Source: Williamsia muralis
Lineage (GTDB): Bacteria; Actinomycetota; Actinomycetes; Mycobacteriales; Mycobacteriaceae
DNA: 64,000 nucleotides
Reading direction: 5' to 3'
NCBI RefSeq assembly: GCF_002735905.1
Contig: NZ_PEBD01000012.1
Coordinates: forward strand, 124,001-188,000
Position numbers and translations under genes: made by a program
The notes under the pieces: model-generated
The model's input: the letters and a program-made list of their open reading frames with translations, nothing else
What the model was told of the DNA's origin: nothing
Databases searched by the model: none
In this document: one piece after another, positions 8,973 through 17,703 of the stretch
Layout: the number at the start of each line of letters is the position of its first letter
Position numbering within the stretch: position 1 is the first letter of the stretch

Positions 8973-10553
8973 ATGTTCGACTCCCTCTCCGGCCGGTTGG
9001 CCGATGTACTGACCGATCTGCGCGGCAAGGGCAAGCTGTCCGACGCGGACATCGACCGTACTTGTCGCGAGATCCGTCTCGCCCTGCTCGAAGCAGACGT
9101 CTCGCTCCCTGTTGTCCGCGGGTTCATCAGCCGCATCAAGGAACGCGCGAAGGGCGCCGAGGTGTCGGGTGCTCTGAACCCGGCCCAGCAGGTCGTCAAG
9201 ATCGTCAACGAGGAACTCGTCACCATCCTGGGCGGCGAGACCCGTCGGATCCGGTTCGCGAAGACACCGCCGACGGTGATCATGTTGGCAGGTCTGCAGG
9301 GTGCCGGTAAGACGACGCTCGCGGGCAAACTGGCGTCCTGGCTCAAAAAGCAAGGGCACACGCCCATGCTCGTGGCCTGCGACCTGCAACGTCCTGGCGC
9401 CGTCACCCAGCTGCAGATCGTCGGTGAACGGGCCGGGGTACCGGTGTTCGCGCCCCACCCCGGCACGAGTGTCGGCGGCACCGGCGAGCTGGGTGTGTCT
9501 TCGGGCGACACCTTGTCCGAGCCGGTCGAGGTGGCCCGCGCGGGCGTTGCCGAGGCCAAGACCAAACTTCACGACATCGTGATCGTCGACACCGCGGGCC
9601 GGCTCGGTATCGACGAAGAGTTGATGCGTCAGGCCAAAGGCATCCGGGACGCCGTGCAGCCCGACGAGGTGCTATTCGTCCTCGACGCGATGATCGGTCA
9701 GGACGCGGTGGCGACCGCAGAGGCGTTTGCCGAAGGTGTCGACTTCACCGGCGTGGTGCTGACCAAACTCGACGGTGATGCGCGCGGCGGTGCCGCGCTG
9801 TCGGTCCGGGAGATGACCGGCCGTCCCATCATGTTCGCGTCGTCCGGCGAGAAACTCGAGGACTTCGACGTCTTCCATCCCGACCGCATGTCCAGTCGGA
9901 TCCTCGGCATGGGCGACGTGCTCAGTCTCATCGAACAGGCCGAAGAGCACTGGGATGCGCAGCAGGCCGAGGCCGCGGCCACCAAGATCACGCAGGGCGA
10001 GCTCACCCTCGAGGACTTCCTCGAGCAGATGCTGATGATCCGGAAGATGGGGCCGATCGGCAACCTGCTCGGCATGTTGCCCGGCGCCGGTCAGATGAAA
10101 GACGTGCTATCGCAGGTCGATGACAAACAGCTCGACAAGGTGCAGGCCATCATCCGGGGCATGACGCCCGCCGAGCGCGAGAACCCCAAGATCATCAACG
10201 GCTCCCGGCGCGCCCGGATCGCCAACGGTTCGGGTGTCACCGTCAGTGACGTGAACCAACTGGTCGACCGTTTCTTCGATGCGCGAAAGATGATGTCGCA
10301 GATGGCGGGCCGGATGGGCGGGATGCCCGGCGGGAACCGGAAGGTCAACCGGAAGAAGGGCAAGAAAGGCAAGAAGGGCGGACGGGGCCCGACACCTCCC
10401 AAGGTGCGCGGCGGTATGCCCGGGATGGGAGGCATGCCGGGCATGCCGGCCGGGTTCCCGGACCTGTCGAACATGCCCGCCGGTCTTGATCAGTTGCCGC
10501 CAGGACTCGAGGGGATCGACGTCAGCCAGTTCCAGCGGCCGAAGAAGAAGTAG
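8973..10553 (+). CDS. ffh: Signal recognition particle protein Ffh
   Basis: SRP54 homologue: it binds signal peptides on nascent chains together with 4.5S RNA and meets FtsY at the membrane. The 526-residue protein has an N domain and a G domain with P-loop GLQGAGKTT, DTAGRLGID and TKLDGDARGG. The methionine-rich M domain has the RNA-binding run GSRRARIANGSG and a Gly/Met/Lys-rich tail. It starts four bases after glnD. The receptor gene ftsY is 4.5 kb upstream. Confidence 0.96.
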   Translation: MFDSLSGRLADVLTDLRGKGKLSDADIDRTCREIRLALLEADVSLPVVRGFISRIKERAKGAEVSGALNPAQQVVKIVNEELVTILGGETRRIRFAKTPPTVIMLAGLQGAGKTTLAGKLASWLKKQGHTPMLVACDLQRPGAVTQLQIVGERAGVPVFAPHPGTSVGGTGELGVSSGDTLSEPVEVARAGVAEAKTKLHDIVIVDTAGRLGIDEELMRQAKGIRDAVQPDEVLFVLDAMIGQDAVATAEAFAEGVDFTGVVLTKLDGDARGGAALSVREMTGRPIMFASSGEKLEDFDVFHPDRMSSRILGMGDVLSLIEQAEEHWDAQQAEAAATKITQGELTLEDFLEQMLMIRKMGPIGNLLGMLPGAGQMKDVLSQVDDKQLDKVQAIIRGMTPAERENPKIINGSRRARIANGSGVTVSDVNQLVDRFFDARKMMSQMAGRMGGMPGGNRKVNRKKGKKGKKGGRGPTPPKVRGGMPGMGGMPGMPAGFPDLSNMPAGLDQLPPGLEGIDVSQFQRPKKK

Positions 10554-10567
10554 CGGTAGCGGGCGCG

Positions 10568-11644
10568 ATGTCGTTGCCGCAGTTACACTTTCGCGGACGT
10601 AGCGTCGGCTCGGGCGAACCCGTCGAGTTCTGGGTCGATGGCGGGGTCATCACGAGGACTCCCGTCGCCGGGGCCACCACGGTCACCGATGGCGGCTGGA
10701 TCATGCCGGGACTTGTGGACGCGCACAACCACGTGGGGATCGCGCCCGGTCTCGGCGTCACCATCGAACAGGCGCGGTCATTTGCTCATCAGGATCTGCG
10801 GGCGGGAGCAACGCTGATCCGGGAGGTCGGCTCACCGCTCGACACCCATCCACTCGATGACGACCCGACCTGCCCTCGATTCATCCGCGCCGGGAAGCAC
10901 ATCGCGCGACCGAAACGGTATCTGCGCGACTACGGCGTCGACCTCGATGACGTGACAGACCTGCCGGCGGAGGTCGCTCGTCAGGCCCGCGCCGGCGATG
11001 GGTGGGTCAAACTCGTCGGCGATTGGATCGACCGGGACCTCGGCGACCTCGCGCCGCTGTGGCCCGATGAAGTGCTTGTCGAAGCCGTCTCGGTTGCTCA
11101 CGACCTCGGCGCAAAGGTCACCGCCCACGTCTTCGGCGCACAGGCGTTGCACGGTCTGGTCGATGCCGGGATCGACTGCATCGAACACGGCACAGGACTC
11201 GACGACGACCTCATCGCACGCATGGCCGAACGCAAGATCGCCTTGGTGCCGACCATGATCCAGGTGGAGAACTTCCCGGCCATCGCCGACGGGGCAGATC
11301 GTTTCCCCGCCTATCAGAAGCACATGCGAAAGCTGTATGCCGACGCCCCGGCGACCTTCGCCAAGGCCATCGAGGCCGGGGTTGCCGTGTACGCCGGCAC
11401 CGATGCGGGCGGGTTCGTCGAACACGGCCGCATCGTCGACGAGATCGTGGCTCTGTCGAGGGTGGGCCTGAGCCCGGCGCAGGCCGTCGACGCTGCGTGC
11501 TCGGCGGCGCGCACCTGGCTCGATGCCGGCACACTCGCCGATGGCGATTGCGCAGATGTCCTTGTGCTAGAAGCGGATCCGCTCGACGATCTCGCCGCGC
11601 TGCGTGCGCCTGCGGCCATCGTCTGCGGTGGGCACGTGGTCTGA
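10568..11644 (+). CDS. Amidohydrolase-family metal-dependent hydrolase
   Basis: A 358-residue TIM-barrel amidohydrolase of the imidazolonepropionase/prolidase-like group. Metal-ligand motifs are visible: HNH in GLVDAHNHVGI (about 55-60), K/H positions in AHVFGAQALHG and CIEHGTGLDDD, and a catalytic aspartate in AGTDAGG. The last ~40 residues return to the small beta domain (GDCADVLVLEADPLDDL). It follows ffh by 14 bases in the same order as M. tuberculosis Rv2916c-Rv2915c. The substrate cannot be read from the sequence. Confidence 0.85.
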   Translation: MSLPQLHFRGRSVGSGEPVEFWVDGGVITRTPVAGATTVTDGGWIMPGLVDAHNHVGIAPGLGVTIEQARSFAHQDLRAGATLIREVGSPLDTHPLDDDPTCPRFIRAGKHIARPKRYLRDYGVDLDDVTDLPAEVARQARAGDGWVKLVGDWIDRDLGDLAPLWPDEVLVEAVSVAHDLGAKVTAHVFGAQALHGLVDAGIDCIEHGTGLDDDLIARMAERKIALVPTMIQVENFPAIADGADRFPAYQKHMRKLYADAPATFAKAIEAGVAVYAGTDAGGFVEHGRIVDEIVALSRVGLSPAQAVDAACSAARTWLDAGTLADGDCADVLVLEADPLDDLAALRAPAAIVCGGHVV

Positions 11645-11664
11645 TCTGAAGGCTTGCGAACGGG

Positions 11665-12240
11665 TCACGACGTGGCGCGAACGTGCGCTCGCTCGCCTTG
11701 TGTGCCGAAGAGGCACAGCATCTCGGCCGCCTCGGTCCCGGCGGCTCCCATCCAGTGCGGAACGTGGGTGTCGAACTCGGCTGCCTCACCGGCCTTGAGC
11801 TCGAGGTCCTGCTCTCCCAGGATCAGCCGGACCCGTCCGGACAGTACATAGAGCCACTCGTAACCCTCATGCGTTTGCGGAGTGGGGACCTGAGGGCCGT
11901 GCGTGGGCGGGATGATCTGTTTGAAGGCCTGGATACCGCCGGCCCGCCGGGTCAGCGGAATGAAGGTGCGGCCATGCCGCTTGATCGGCCGCAGATGGAT
12001 GCGGGGATCACCGGTCGCCGGCGCCCCGACGAGTTCGTCCAGGGGGATGCCGTGCACTTTCGCCAACGGAAGCAACAATTCGAGTGTGGGCTTGCGGCCG
12101 CCGGATTCGAGCCGTGACAGGGTGCTCTCCGAGATGCCGGTGGCCTCGGACAGATCGGCGAGGGTGATGTCACGTTCCTTGCGCAGTGCTCGCAACCGTG
12201 GGCCGACCGTCGTGAGGGCTTGTTGGAGTTCGTCTTCCAT
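11665..12240 (-). CDS. XRE-family regulator with C-terminal cupin sensor
   Basis: A 191-residue transcription factor. An N-terminal helix-turn-helix (about 10-65) contains LADLSEATGISESTLSRLES. A C-terminal cupin barrel (about 100-180) contains HEGYEWLYVLSGRVRL and HVPHWMGA, the usual small-molecule-binding half of this class. It is transcribed divergently from the flavoprotein gene at 12314, with a 15-bp palindrome between them, which suggests it regulates itself and that neighbour. The chosen ATG gives the canonical start MEDELQQAL. Confidence 0.87.
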   Translation of the reverse strand: MEDELQQALTTVGPRLRALRKERDITLADLSEATGISESTLSRLESGGRKPTLELLLPLAKVHGIPLDELVGAPATGDPRIHLRPIKRHGRTFIPLTRRAGGIQAFKQIIPPTHGPQVPTPQTHEGYEWLYVLSGRVRLILGEQDLELKAGEAAEFDTHVPHWMGAAGTEAAEMLCLFGTQGERAHVRATS

Positions 12241-12262
12241 GCCTCGACATCGTCGTCCTCGT

Positions 12263-12277
12263 TTGCCGATTCGGCAA
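12263..12277. promoter_or_regulatory. Palindromic operator between XRE-cupin regulator and flavoprotein
   Basis: TTGCCGA-T-TCGGCAA is a perfect 7-bp inverted repeat with a one-base centre. It lies in the 73-bp gap between two divergent genes, and a partial second copy (TTGCCGGGCGATTCGG) begins near 12283. Position and symmetry fit an operator for the regulator encoded at 11665-12240. Confidence 0.6.
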
Positions 12278-12313
12278 GGATTATTGCCGGGCGATTCGGG
12301 GTAGTCACGGAGC

Positions 12314-13273
12314 ATGAGTACTGGAGAGCAGCTTCTCGACGAATACGAGGTTGTCGTCGTGGGCGGCGGAGCGGCCGGACTGAGTGCTGCCCTGGTGCTG
12401 GGTCGGTCCCGGCGGTCGGTCCTTGTCCTCGACTCGGGCCAACCCAGGAATGCTCCCGCTGCCGGGGTGCACGGGTTGCTGACCCGAGACGGGATCTCGC
12501 CGGAAGAATATGTGGCGATCGGGCGTGAAGAGGTCCAGAGCTACGGCGGACACGTCGTGGACGCGGAGGCACGGGCCGTCAGAGGCGACGTCGATCAAGG
12601 CTTCGTGGTCGTTCTGGGCGACGGTCGAGAGGTACGAGCCCGTCGGGTGCTCGTCACCACGGGCCTCACCGACGAACTGCCCAACATTCCCGGTGTGTCC
12701 GAACAATGGGGGCGAGGCGTTCTGCACTGTCCCTACTGCCACGGCTGGGAGGTTCGTGACCAGGCGATCGGCGTGCTGGCAGTCACCGAGCAGGCAGCGC
12801 ACCAAGCGTTGTTGTTCCGGCAGTGGAGTGCCGACGTCATCCTGTTCGTCAACGACTCCGTGCGAGCCACCGATGAGGAATCGGCGCAGCTCGCGGCGCG
12901 GGGCGTCCAGGTCGTCGAGGGCCGAGTTGCGGCAGTCGAGTCGTCTGACGGGCGGTTGACCGGGGTGCGGATGGCGGACGGGACGGTCTGGGAGCGGGAG
13001 GTCATCGTGGTGATGCCCCGGTTCATCGCACGGGCCGACTTTCTCGTCGATCTGGGTCTGACTCTGACCGACCACCCCAAGGGGGCAGGGCAATTCATCG
13101 AGGCGGATGAGACCGGTCTGACCAACGTCCCCGGGGTGTATGTCGCGGGCAACGTGGCGAACCTGATGGCTCAGGTCGGTGGTGCGGCGGCCGACGGTGC
13201 GGTTGCGGCGTCCGCGATCAACATGGAACTGGTCACCGAGGACGCTCGCGCAGCCGTCGCGGCTGCGGGCTGA
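12314..13273 (+). CDS. Thioredoxin-reductase-like FAD/NAD(P)-binding oxidoreductase
   Basis: A 319-residue two-dinucleotide-domain flavoprotein. The FAD Rossmann motif VVVGGGAAGLSAA is near residues 13-25. A redox-active CPYC sits in HCPYCHGWEV (around 140), and a second FAD contact (GVYVAGNVAN) near 275. It is shorter in its NADPH-domain motif than bona fide TrxB and has no adjacent thioredoxin, so it belongs to the broad thioredoxin-reductase-like class, whose members often serve specialised disulfide chemistry. The divergent XRE-cupin regulator probably controls it. Confidence 0.85.
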   Translation: MSTGEQLLDEYEVVVVGGGAAGLSAALVLGRSRRSVLVLDSGQPRNAPAAGVHGLLTRDGISPEEYVAIGREEVQSYGGHVVDAEARAVRGDVDQGFVVVLGDGREVRARRVLVTTGLTDELPNIPGVSEQWGRGVLHCPYCHGWEVRDQAIGVLAVTEQAAHQALLFRQWSADVILFVNDSVRATDEESAQLAARGVQVVEGRVAAVESSDGRLTGVRMADGTVWEREVIVVMPRFIARADFLVDLGLTLTDHPKGAGQFIEADETGLTNVPGVYVAGNVANLMAQVGGAAADGAVAASAINMELVTEDARAAVAAAG

Positions 13274-13486
13274 TAAAGACCCATCGTCGGGTCGTGCCCC
13301 TACTCGTTGTCAGCGTGGTGTGCCCGACGGATTTCTTTTCGGGACCATACCTCTGGCAGAATGGGACGCTGGTTCGCCGGACCCGGCTAGACACCGACCG
13401 GCGGTCACACCACCGAACAGCAAAACCGGGCGCCCCAACGATGGGACGTCGCCGAATTGCACTGTGACCACAGAAGGAAGTAACTC

Positions 13487-13963
13487 GTGTCTGTCAAGAT
13501 CAAGCTCACCCGCCTCGGCAAGATCCGCAATCCCCAGTACCGCATCGTCGTCGCCGACGCCCGCACCCGTCGCAACGGCCGGGCGATCGAGACCATCGGT
13601 CGTTACCACCCGAAGGAAGAGCCGAGCCTGATCGAGGTCGACTCCGAGCGTGCGCAGTACTGGCTGGGAGTCGGCGCACAGCCGACCGAGCCCGTTGCAG
13701 CACTGCTCAAGATCACCGGTGACTGGCAGAAGCACAAGGGACTGCCGGGCGCCGAGGGCACGCTGCGTGTTGCCGAGCCCAAGCCCAGCAAGCAGGACCT
13801 GTTCAACGCCGCACTCGCCGCCGCTGACAACGGACCATCCGCCGAGGCCACCACACCGAAGAAGAAGGCTGCCAAGAAGGCCGACGATTCTTCGAAGGCC
13901 GACGCCCCCAAGGCGGAGGCAGCCGCTGCCGACGAGGCCCCAGCCGAGGCCGCTGACAAGTGA
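13487..13963 (+). CDS. rpsP: 30S ribosomal protein S16
   Basis: S16 binds 16S rRNA early in 30S assembly. Residues 1-80 are the conserved core ([19 protein letters not shown], then GRYHPKEEP). The remaining ~75 residues include an Ala/Lys/Glu-rich, presumably disordered tail, which is common in actinobacteria and makes the protein 158 residues instead of ~80-90. The GTG start follows GAAGGAAG. It leads the rpsP-khpA-rimM-trmD ribosome/tRNA maturation operon; the next gene overlaps it by four bases. Confidence 0.95.
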   Translation: MSVKIKLTRLGKIRNPQYRIVVADARTRRNGRAIETIGRYHPKEEPSLIEVDSERAQYWLGVGAQPTEPVAALLKITGDWQKHKGLPGAEGTLRVAEPKPSKQDLFNAALAAADNGPSAEATTPKKKAAKKADDSSKADAPKAEAAAADEAPAEAADK

Positions 13964-14202
13964 GTGTTGTCGTCGCCGACGCCGTCGAACACCTCGTTCG
14001 CGGCATCGTTGCCAACCCTGACGACGTCCGCGTCGAACTGGTCACCGGACGGCGAGGACGTTTTGTCGAGGTTCACGTGAACCCCGAGGACCTCGGTAAG
14101 GTCATCGGTCGCAATGGCCGCACGGCCACTGCACTGCGTACTCTGGTCACCGGAATCGGTGGCCGGGGCGTTCGTGTCGACATCGTCGACACCGATCGCT
14201 GA
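13960..14202 (+). CDS. khpA: KH-domain RNA-binding protein KhpA
   Basis: An 80-residue single-KH protein with the GXXG loop in VIGRNGRTA. It overlaps the rpsP stop (GTGA) and sits between rpsP and rimM, as in most Gram-positive genomes. In other bacteria KhpA forms a dimer with KhpB/EloR and acts on small RNAs and cell elongation. Confidence 0.93.
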   Translation: MSVVVADAVEHLVRGIVANPDDVRVELVTGRRGRFVEVHVNPEDLGKVIGRNGRTATALRTLVTGIGGRGVRVDIVDTDR

Positions 14203-14226
14203 CGCAGGCACCGAAAAGCGACGACG

Positions 14227-14751
14227 ATGGACCTGGTAATCGGCCGCGTCACCAAAACGCACGGCGTGCGCGGTGAACTGGTGGTCGACGTCCGCACCGA
14301 CGACCCGGAAGAGCGCTTTGCCATCGGGCAAAAGCTGCGAGGCCGTCTGTCCACCGGTAAGAACACCTTCGTCGAGAGCAGCTACACGGTGACAGCCGCC
14401 CGGAACCACTCCGGGCGGCTGTTGCTGTCTGTTGCCGAGGTCGGGGACCGCGACTCGGCCATGGCGCTACGCGGATTGCTGTTCTTGATCGACGCCGACG
14501 AGGTTTCGTCCGGCGACGATCCGGACGAGTTCTATGACCATGAACTGCAAGGGGTTCCGGTTCGCACGGTCGATGGCGACGACGTCGGTGTGGTCGCCGA
14601 CGTGGTGCATCTGCCCGCCGGTGATCTGTTGTCGGTGACCACTGACGAAGGCCGCGAGATCCTGATCCCGTTTGTCACGGCGATCGTGCCGACGGTGAGC
14701 CGGAGCCTGATTGAAATCGACCCACCCGACGGTCTGCTGGATCCGGAATGA
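14227..14751 (+). CDS. rimM: 16S rRNA processing protein RimM
   Basis: A 174-residue ribosome maturation factor that binds S19 and helps form the 30S head. The N-terminal RimM barrel starts VIGRVTKTHGVRGE, and the PRC-barrel half contains FYDHELQGVPV and LIPFVTAIVP. It overlaps the trmD start by four bases. Confidence 0.94.
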   Translation: MDLVIGRVTKTHGVRGELVVDVRTDDPEERFAIGQKLRGRLSTGKNTFVESSYTVTAARNHSGRLLLSVAEVGDRDSAMALRGLLFLIDADEVSSGDDPDEFYDHELQGVPVRTVDGDDVGVVADVVHLPAGDLLSVTTDEGREILIPFVTAIVPTVSRSLIEIDPPDGLLDPE

Positions 14752-15458
14752 CCGACGAGGCGGGGCCTGCCATCCGTATCGGGGTGGTCTCGATCTTCCC
14801 CGACTATCTCGAGCCCATGCGAATGGCATTGCTGGGCAGGGCGATCGACAAGGGGATCGTCGCACTCGACACCTACGATCTGCGCGACTGGACGCACGAC
14901 GTGCACCGCGCCGTCGACGATTCCCCCTATGGGGGCGGGCCTGGAATGGTGATGAAGCCCACGGTGTGGGGGCCCTGTCTCGACGATGTGTGTCCAGACG
15001 ACGCGCTTCTCGTGGTGCCCACGCCCGCGGGCGTCCCTTTCACGCAGGCGACCGCCCAGGCGTGGAGCCGCGAGAAGCACATCGTCTTCGCCTGTGGCCG
15101 GTACGAGGGGATAGATCAGCGGGTGATCGATGACGCCGCCAAACGCGTTCGTGTGCAGGAGGTCTCGATCGGCGACTTCGTCCTCATCGGGGGTGAGGTG
15201 GCTGTCATGGCGATGGTGGAGGCCACCGTTCGCCTGATCGATGGCGTACTGGGAAACGCGTCCTCGCATCAGCAGGATTCGTTCTCCGACGGCCTCCTGG
15301 AAGGGCCAAGTTACACCAGGCCGCCGGTGTGGCGCGGGCTCGAGGTCCCCGAGGTCCTCCGCGGCGGTGACCACGCGAAACAGCAGCAGTGGCGCCGCGA
15401 ACAATCCCTCGCCCGGACAAGGGAGCGTCGCCCCGAGCTCCTACCACCTGAGCAGTAG
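14748..15458 (+). CDS. trmD: tRNA (guanine-37-N1)-methyltransferase TrmD
   Basis: TrmD makes m1G37 in tRNAs, preventing +1 frameshifting. The 236-residue SPOUT enzyme shows the substrate loop SPYGGGPGMVMKP, the SAM-knot segments FACGRYEGID and IGDFVLIGGEVAVM, and the C-terminal RPPVWRG motif. Its length is within the family range. It is the last gene of the ribosome-maturation operon; the ESX-like cassette follows after 76 bases. Confidence 0.95.
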   Translation: MTDEAGPAIRIGVVSIFPDYLEPMRMALLGRAIDKGIVALDTYDLRDWTHDVHRAVDDSPYGGGPGMVMKPTVWGPCLDDVCPDDALLVVPTPAGVPFTQATAQAWSREKHIVFACGRYEGIDQRVIDDAAKRVRVQEVSIGDFVLIGGEVAVMAMVEATVRLIDGVLGNASSHQQDSFSDGLLEGPSYTRPPVWRGLEVPEVLRGGDHAKQQQWRREQSLARTRERRPELLPPEQ

Positions 15459-15534
15459 GACCACACGGCGCTGCCGTCGATCGAGCGTGGGCCACCGACT
15501 CGGGTTAACATCTGCGACGCGAGGGGGGACGTTG

Positions 15535-15885
15535 ATGGGGATCGAGCCCGGGCAGGTGGATATCGGCAACAGCGCGTTGGCGGCTGTGCTGATCGAGGTG
15601 GATGAGCAGCGCGACCGTCTGCGTGCGCTGGCCGAGGAGATGCGCGAGGCAACCGTCGAGGCAACATCGAAAGACCGCCTCATCACGGTGGTGATCAACG
15701 CGCGGGGCTTGCTGACCGGCCTGTCGATCGACCCTCTGGCGATGCGACGTTACCGCGCTGGTCAGCTCGCCGATGAGATCGCTCTCCTGGTGCGGCGCGC
15801 TGACGACGAGCTCACCGAACGAAGGAACCGGTTGGTCGGGGAACTCGTCCAAAACCAAGGCCCGGGGTATTCGGACCTTTACTGA
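15535..15885 (+). CDS. YbaB/EbfC-like small protein (ESX-cassette first gene)
   Basis: A 116-residue protein with an N-terminal helix (ALAAVLIEVDEQRDRLRALA), a central three-strand segment (TSKDRLITVVINARGLLTGL) and C-terminal helices, the layout of the YbaB/EbfC fold. In actinobacteria such proteins commonly precede WXG100-like and ESX-substrate genes. An ATG at 15535 and an in-frame TTG at 15532 are both possible starts; the GAGGGGGG just upstream fits either. It is followed 38 bases later by the WXG100-sized protein. Confidence 0.6.
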   Translation: MGIEPGQVDIGNSALAAVLIEVDEQRDRLRALAEEMREATVEATSKDRLITVVINARGLLTGLSIDPLAMRRYRAGQLADEIALLVRRADDELTERRNRLVGELVQNQGPGYSDLY

Positions 15886-15923
15886 CGACGGCTGGGTTGA
15901 GGCGGCAGCGGGGGAGCAGGCCA

Positions 15924-16250
15924 ATGTACGGAACCGAATCCTTTCGGCTCGATGACGCAGCTGCGCGTGCCGGTGCTGATGAGTTCGCTTCGCTGATCGG
16001 CGAGATCGACTCCATCCGCGAGGAAATTGCTGCCGTCGACGCCGAGCTGAGCGCATGCTGCTCGTCCCACGTCGGTGGCGCCATCTTCATGGTCGGCGCA
16101 GCGCACCTCTTACACGCGACCGCATCGCTTCTGGATCAGCTCCGATTGTCCCTGGCGGACCACGTCGACGACATCGGCCGCGCATGCACCGACCTGCAGT
16201 CCGCCGATATCGGCGTGCCCCTTCCTGCTCCTGGAGCCGAGCGGTGCTGA
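15924..16250 (+). CDS. WXG100-sized helical protein, probable ESX (type VII) secreted/associated
   Basis: A 108-residue, Ala-rich protein predicted to be mostly helical, with a helix, turn, helix layout of WXG100 size but no Trp-X-Gly at the turn (the turn region is CCSSHVGGA). It starts with MYGTESFRLDD. It follows a YbaB-like gene and overlaps the next gene by seven bases. I infer membership of the ESX-associated EspC/WXG100-like group from size, architecture and context; no diagnostic motif proves it. Confidence 0.5.
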   Translation: MYGTESFRLDDAAARAGADEFASLIGEIDSIREEIAAVDAELSACCSSHVGGAIFMVGAAHLLHATASLLDQLRLSLADHVDDIGRACTDLQSADIGVPLPAPGAERC

Positions 16251-17263
16251 CCACGCCGGGCGAGCAGGGTGAACGACTCCTGCGAGATGCCTGGCCGGCG
16301 ATCGACCCAGACATGATCGGTCGGTCGGTTGAACGGTATCGTGTTGTGGCGCAACGACTTCTCGCCCTGCAGTCCGACATCGAGGTGGCCACCGCAGAGG
16401 TCGCCGCCGCACTGGGCGGCCGGACAGGCAGCGCCTTGGCGGCGAAGGCGACAGCTCTGGCGGACCACGCGGCCACGGCAGCGCGTCTGGTCGATGCCGA
16501 ATCAAACCTCGCAGCCCGATTCTGTGACTTGGTGGTACTGACTCACGAGCGACTCACCGTGGCCGCGGCGATGGCGGATCGAGACCTGCAGGCGGCGCAG
16601 GTGGTCAATGTGACGACGGGCGACATCACCGCGGCCGTGGGCGCCGAACATGCCGCTGCCACCGTGTTGGCCGCCGTCGCCGGGGATTTCGAATCCGGTA
16701 GTCGCGAACTCGCTGACACCGCTGCGGCCCACGCCGCTGAGGAGGGTGACAGCGAATACGGCCAGCCAACGGGCAACGCCGTCGGCGCACCGATGATGCC
16801 CGGCGCCATGATGGGGGCAGGCTCGGCAATGGCCGCGGCAGCCGGGAAGATGCGCGGCGGCGAGCTGCCCTCTGCCACGGATGTCTCGGCCGCAGACGTC
16901 TCGATGTTGCAGACCCGGGCCGCGCATCTGTCCGCGATGCAGCCACCCGAGGTGGCGCCATGGATTCGAATTGCCGTAGGACTCGGGCAAGACCACGATG
17001 GACGCCGCATCGTTGTAGTGGGTACCAGTGAACCCGGCGGCTACCTTCGGCCGGGAACGGTGCCCGAACCGAACGAGGTCGTCGTCGGTGACGGCAGGTC
17101 CCCTGAACTGGTGATTGTCGACTATCTCGCCGCCCGGGACCTCGTCCCGTTGGCGGTCTGCGCCACCACACGTCCCACTCCCGAGGTCCGGTCGCAGCTG
17201 GCAGATGCCGGTGTCACCACATCGTCGGGCGACGAGGGGACGGGCCAGGGGGACGGACAATGA
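16244..17263 (+). CDS. Candidate ESX substrate, 339 aa, unknown function
   Basis: From the GTG at 16244 (overlapping the upstream stop) the N-terminal ~190 residues are long Ala-rich helices (VATAEVAAALGGRTGSALA) like an LXG/PPE-type secretion region. A Met/Gly/Ala-rich linker (MMPGAMMGAGSAMAAAAG, about residues 185-205) separates this from a compact C-terminal alpha/beta region (about 240-325) with RIAVGLG, RRIVVVGTSEPGG and ELVIVDYLAARD. This layout resembles secreted polymorphic effectors: export domain, linker, payload. I recognise no catalytic motif in the payload. The overlapping 144-residue gene could be its partner or immunity protein. Confidence 0.5.
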   Translation: MLTTPGEQGERLLRDAWPAIDPDMIGRSVERYRVVAQRLLALQSDIEVATAEVAAALGGRTGSALAAKATALADHAATAARLVDAESNLAARFCDLVVLTHERLTVAAAMADRDLQAAQVVNVTTGDITAAVGAEHAAATVLAAVAGDFESGSRELADTAAAHAAEEGDSEYGQPTGNAVGAPMMPGAMMGAGSAMAAAAGKMRGGELPSATDVSAADVSMLQTRAAHLSAMQPPEVAPWIRIAVGLGQDHDGRRIVVVGTSEPGGYLRPGTVPEPNEVVVGDGRSPELVIVDYLAARDLVPLAVCATTRPTPEVRSQLADAGVTTSSGDEGTGQGDGQ

Positions 17264-17694
17264 GTGCTCACCGCATCGATGTCCTGGCGTCGGGGGTTGC
17301 CGGACTCGTCGATCGGGTGAACCCCCGGCACATCAGCCGAACCGGCCTGCTCGCTGCGGTGATGGCCCTTGACGCTGCGTCGGTACGTACCGAGGGTCCG
17401 GTCACCGACGCGCTGAGCTGCTGGAGAAACGGCAGACCATTGAGCCCGGCACAGAAGCTGGCCATCGCATCCCTTCGAGGGCGCTCCGATGCGGCAGCCT
17501 TCGCAGCGTCTCATGCAGGCCGGTCAGCCGAGTATCGGACAGAGTTCGCACGAGCGCGAGCGCTCGCAGCGGTGGAGTTCGGAACCGCGGGCACGGGGCG
17601 GGAAGGGCTCCGCGATGTGGTGTGTGAGGCGGTCGCAGCGATGGGGTCGACGTCTTTGGTCGCAAACCTCCTGCGCGACCACGTCGGCGACTAA
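17260..17694 (+). CDS. Hypothetical protein, possible partner of 16244-17263
   Basis: A 144-residue, mostly helical protein starting at an ATG that overlaps the upstream stop (ATGA), so it is translationally coupled to the candidate ESX substrate. It is Ala/Arg-rich, with no signal peptide, membrane segment or recognised motif. Context suggests a chaperone or immunity role, which is inference only. Confidence 0.5.
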   Translation: MSAHRIDVLASGVAGLVDRVNPRHISRTGLLAAVMALDAASVRTEGPVTDALSCWRNGRPLSPAQKLAIASLRGRSDAAAFAASHAGRSAEYRTEFARARALAAVEFGTAGTGREGLRDVVCEAVAAMGSTSLVANLLRDHVGD

Positions 17695-17703
17695 TCTCAG
17701 CGG

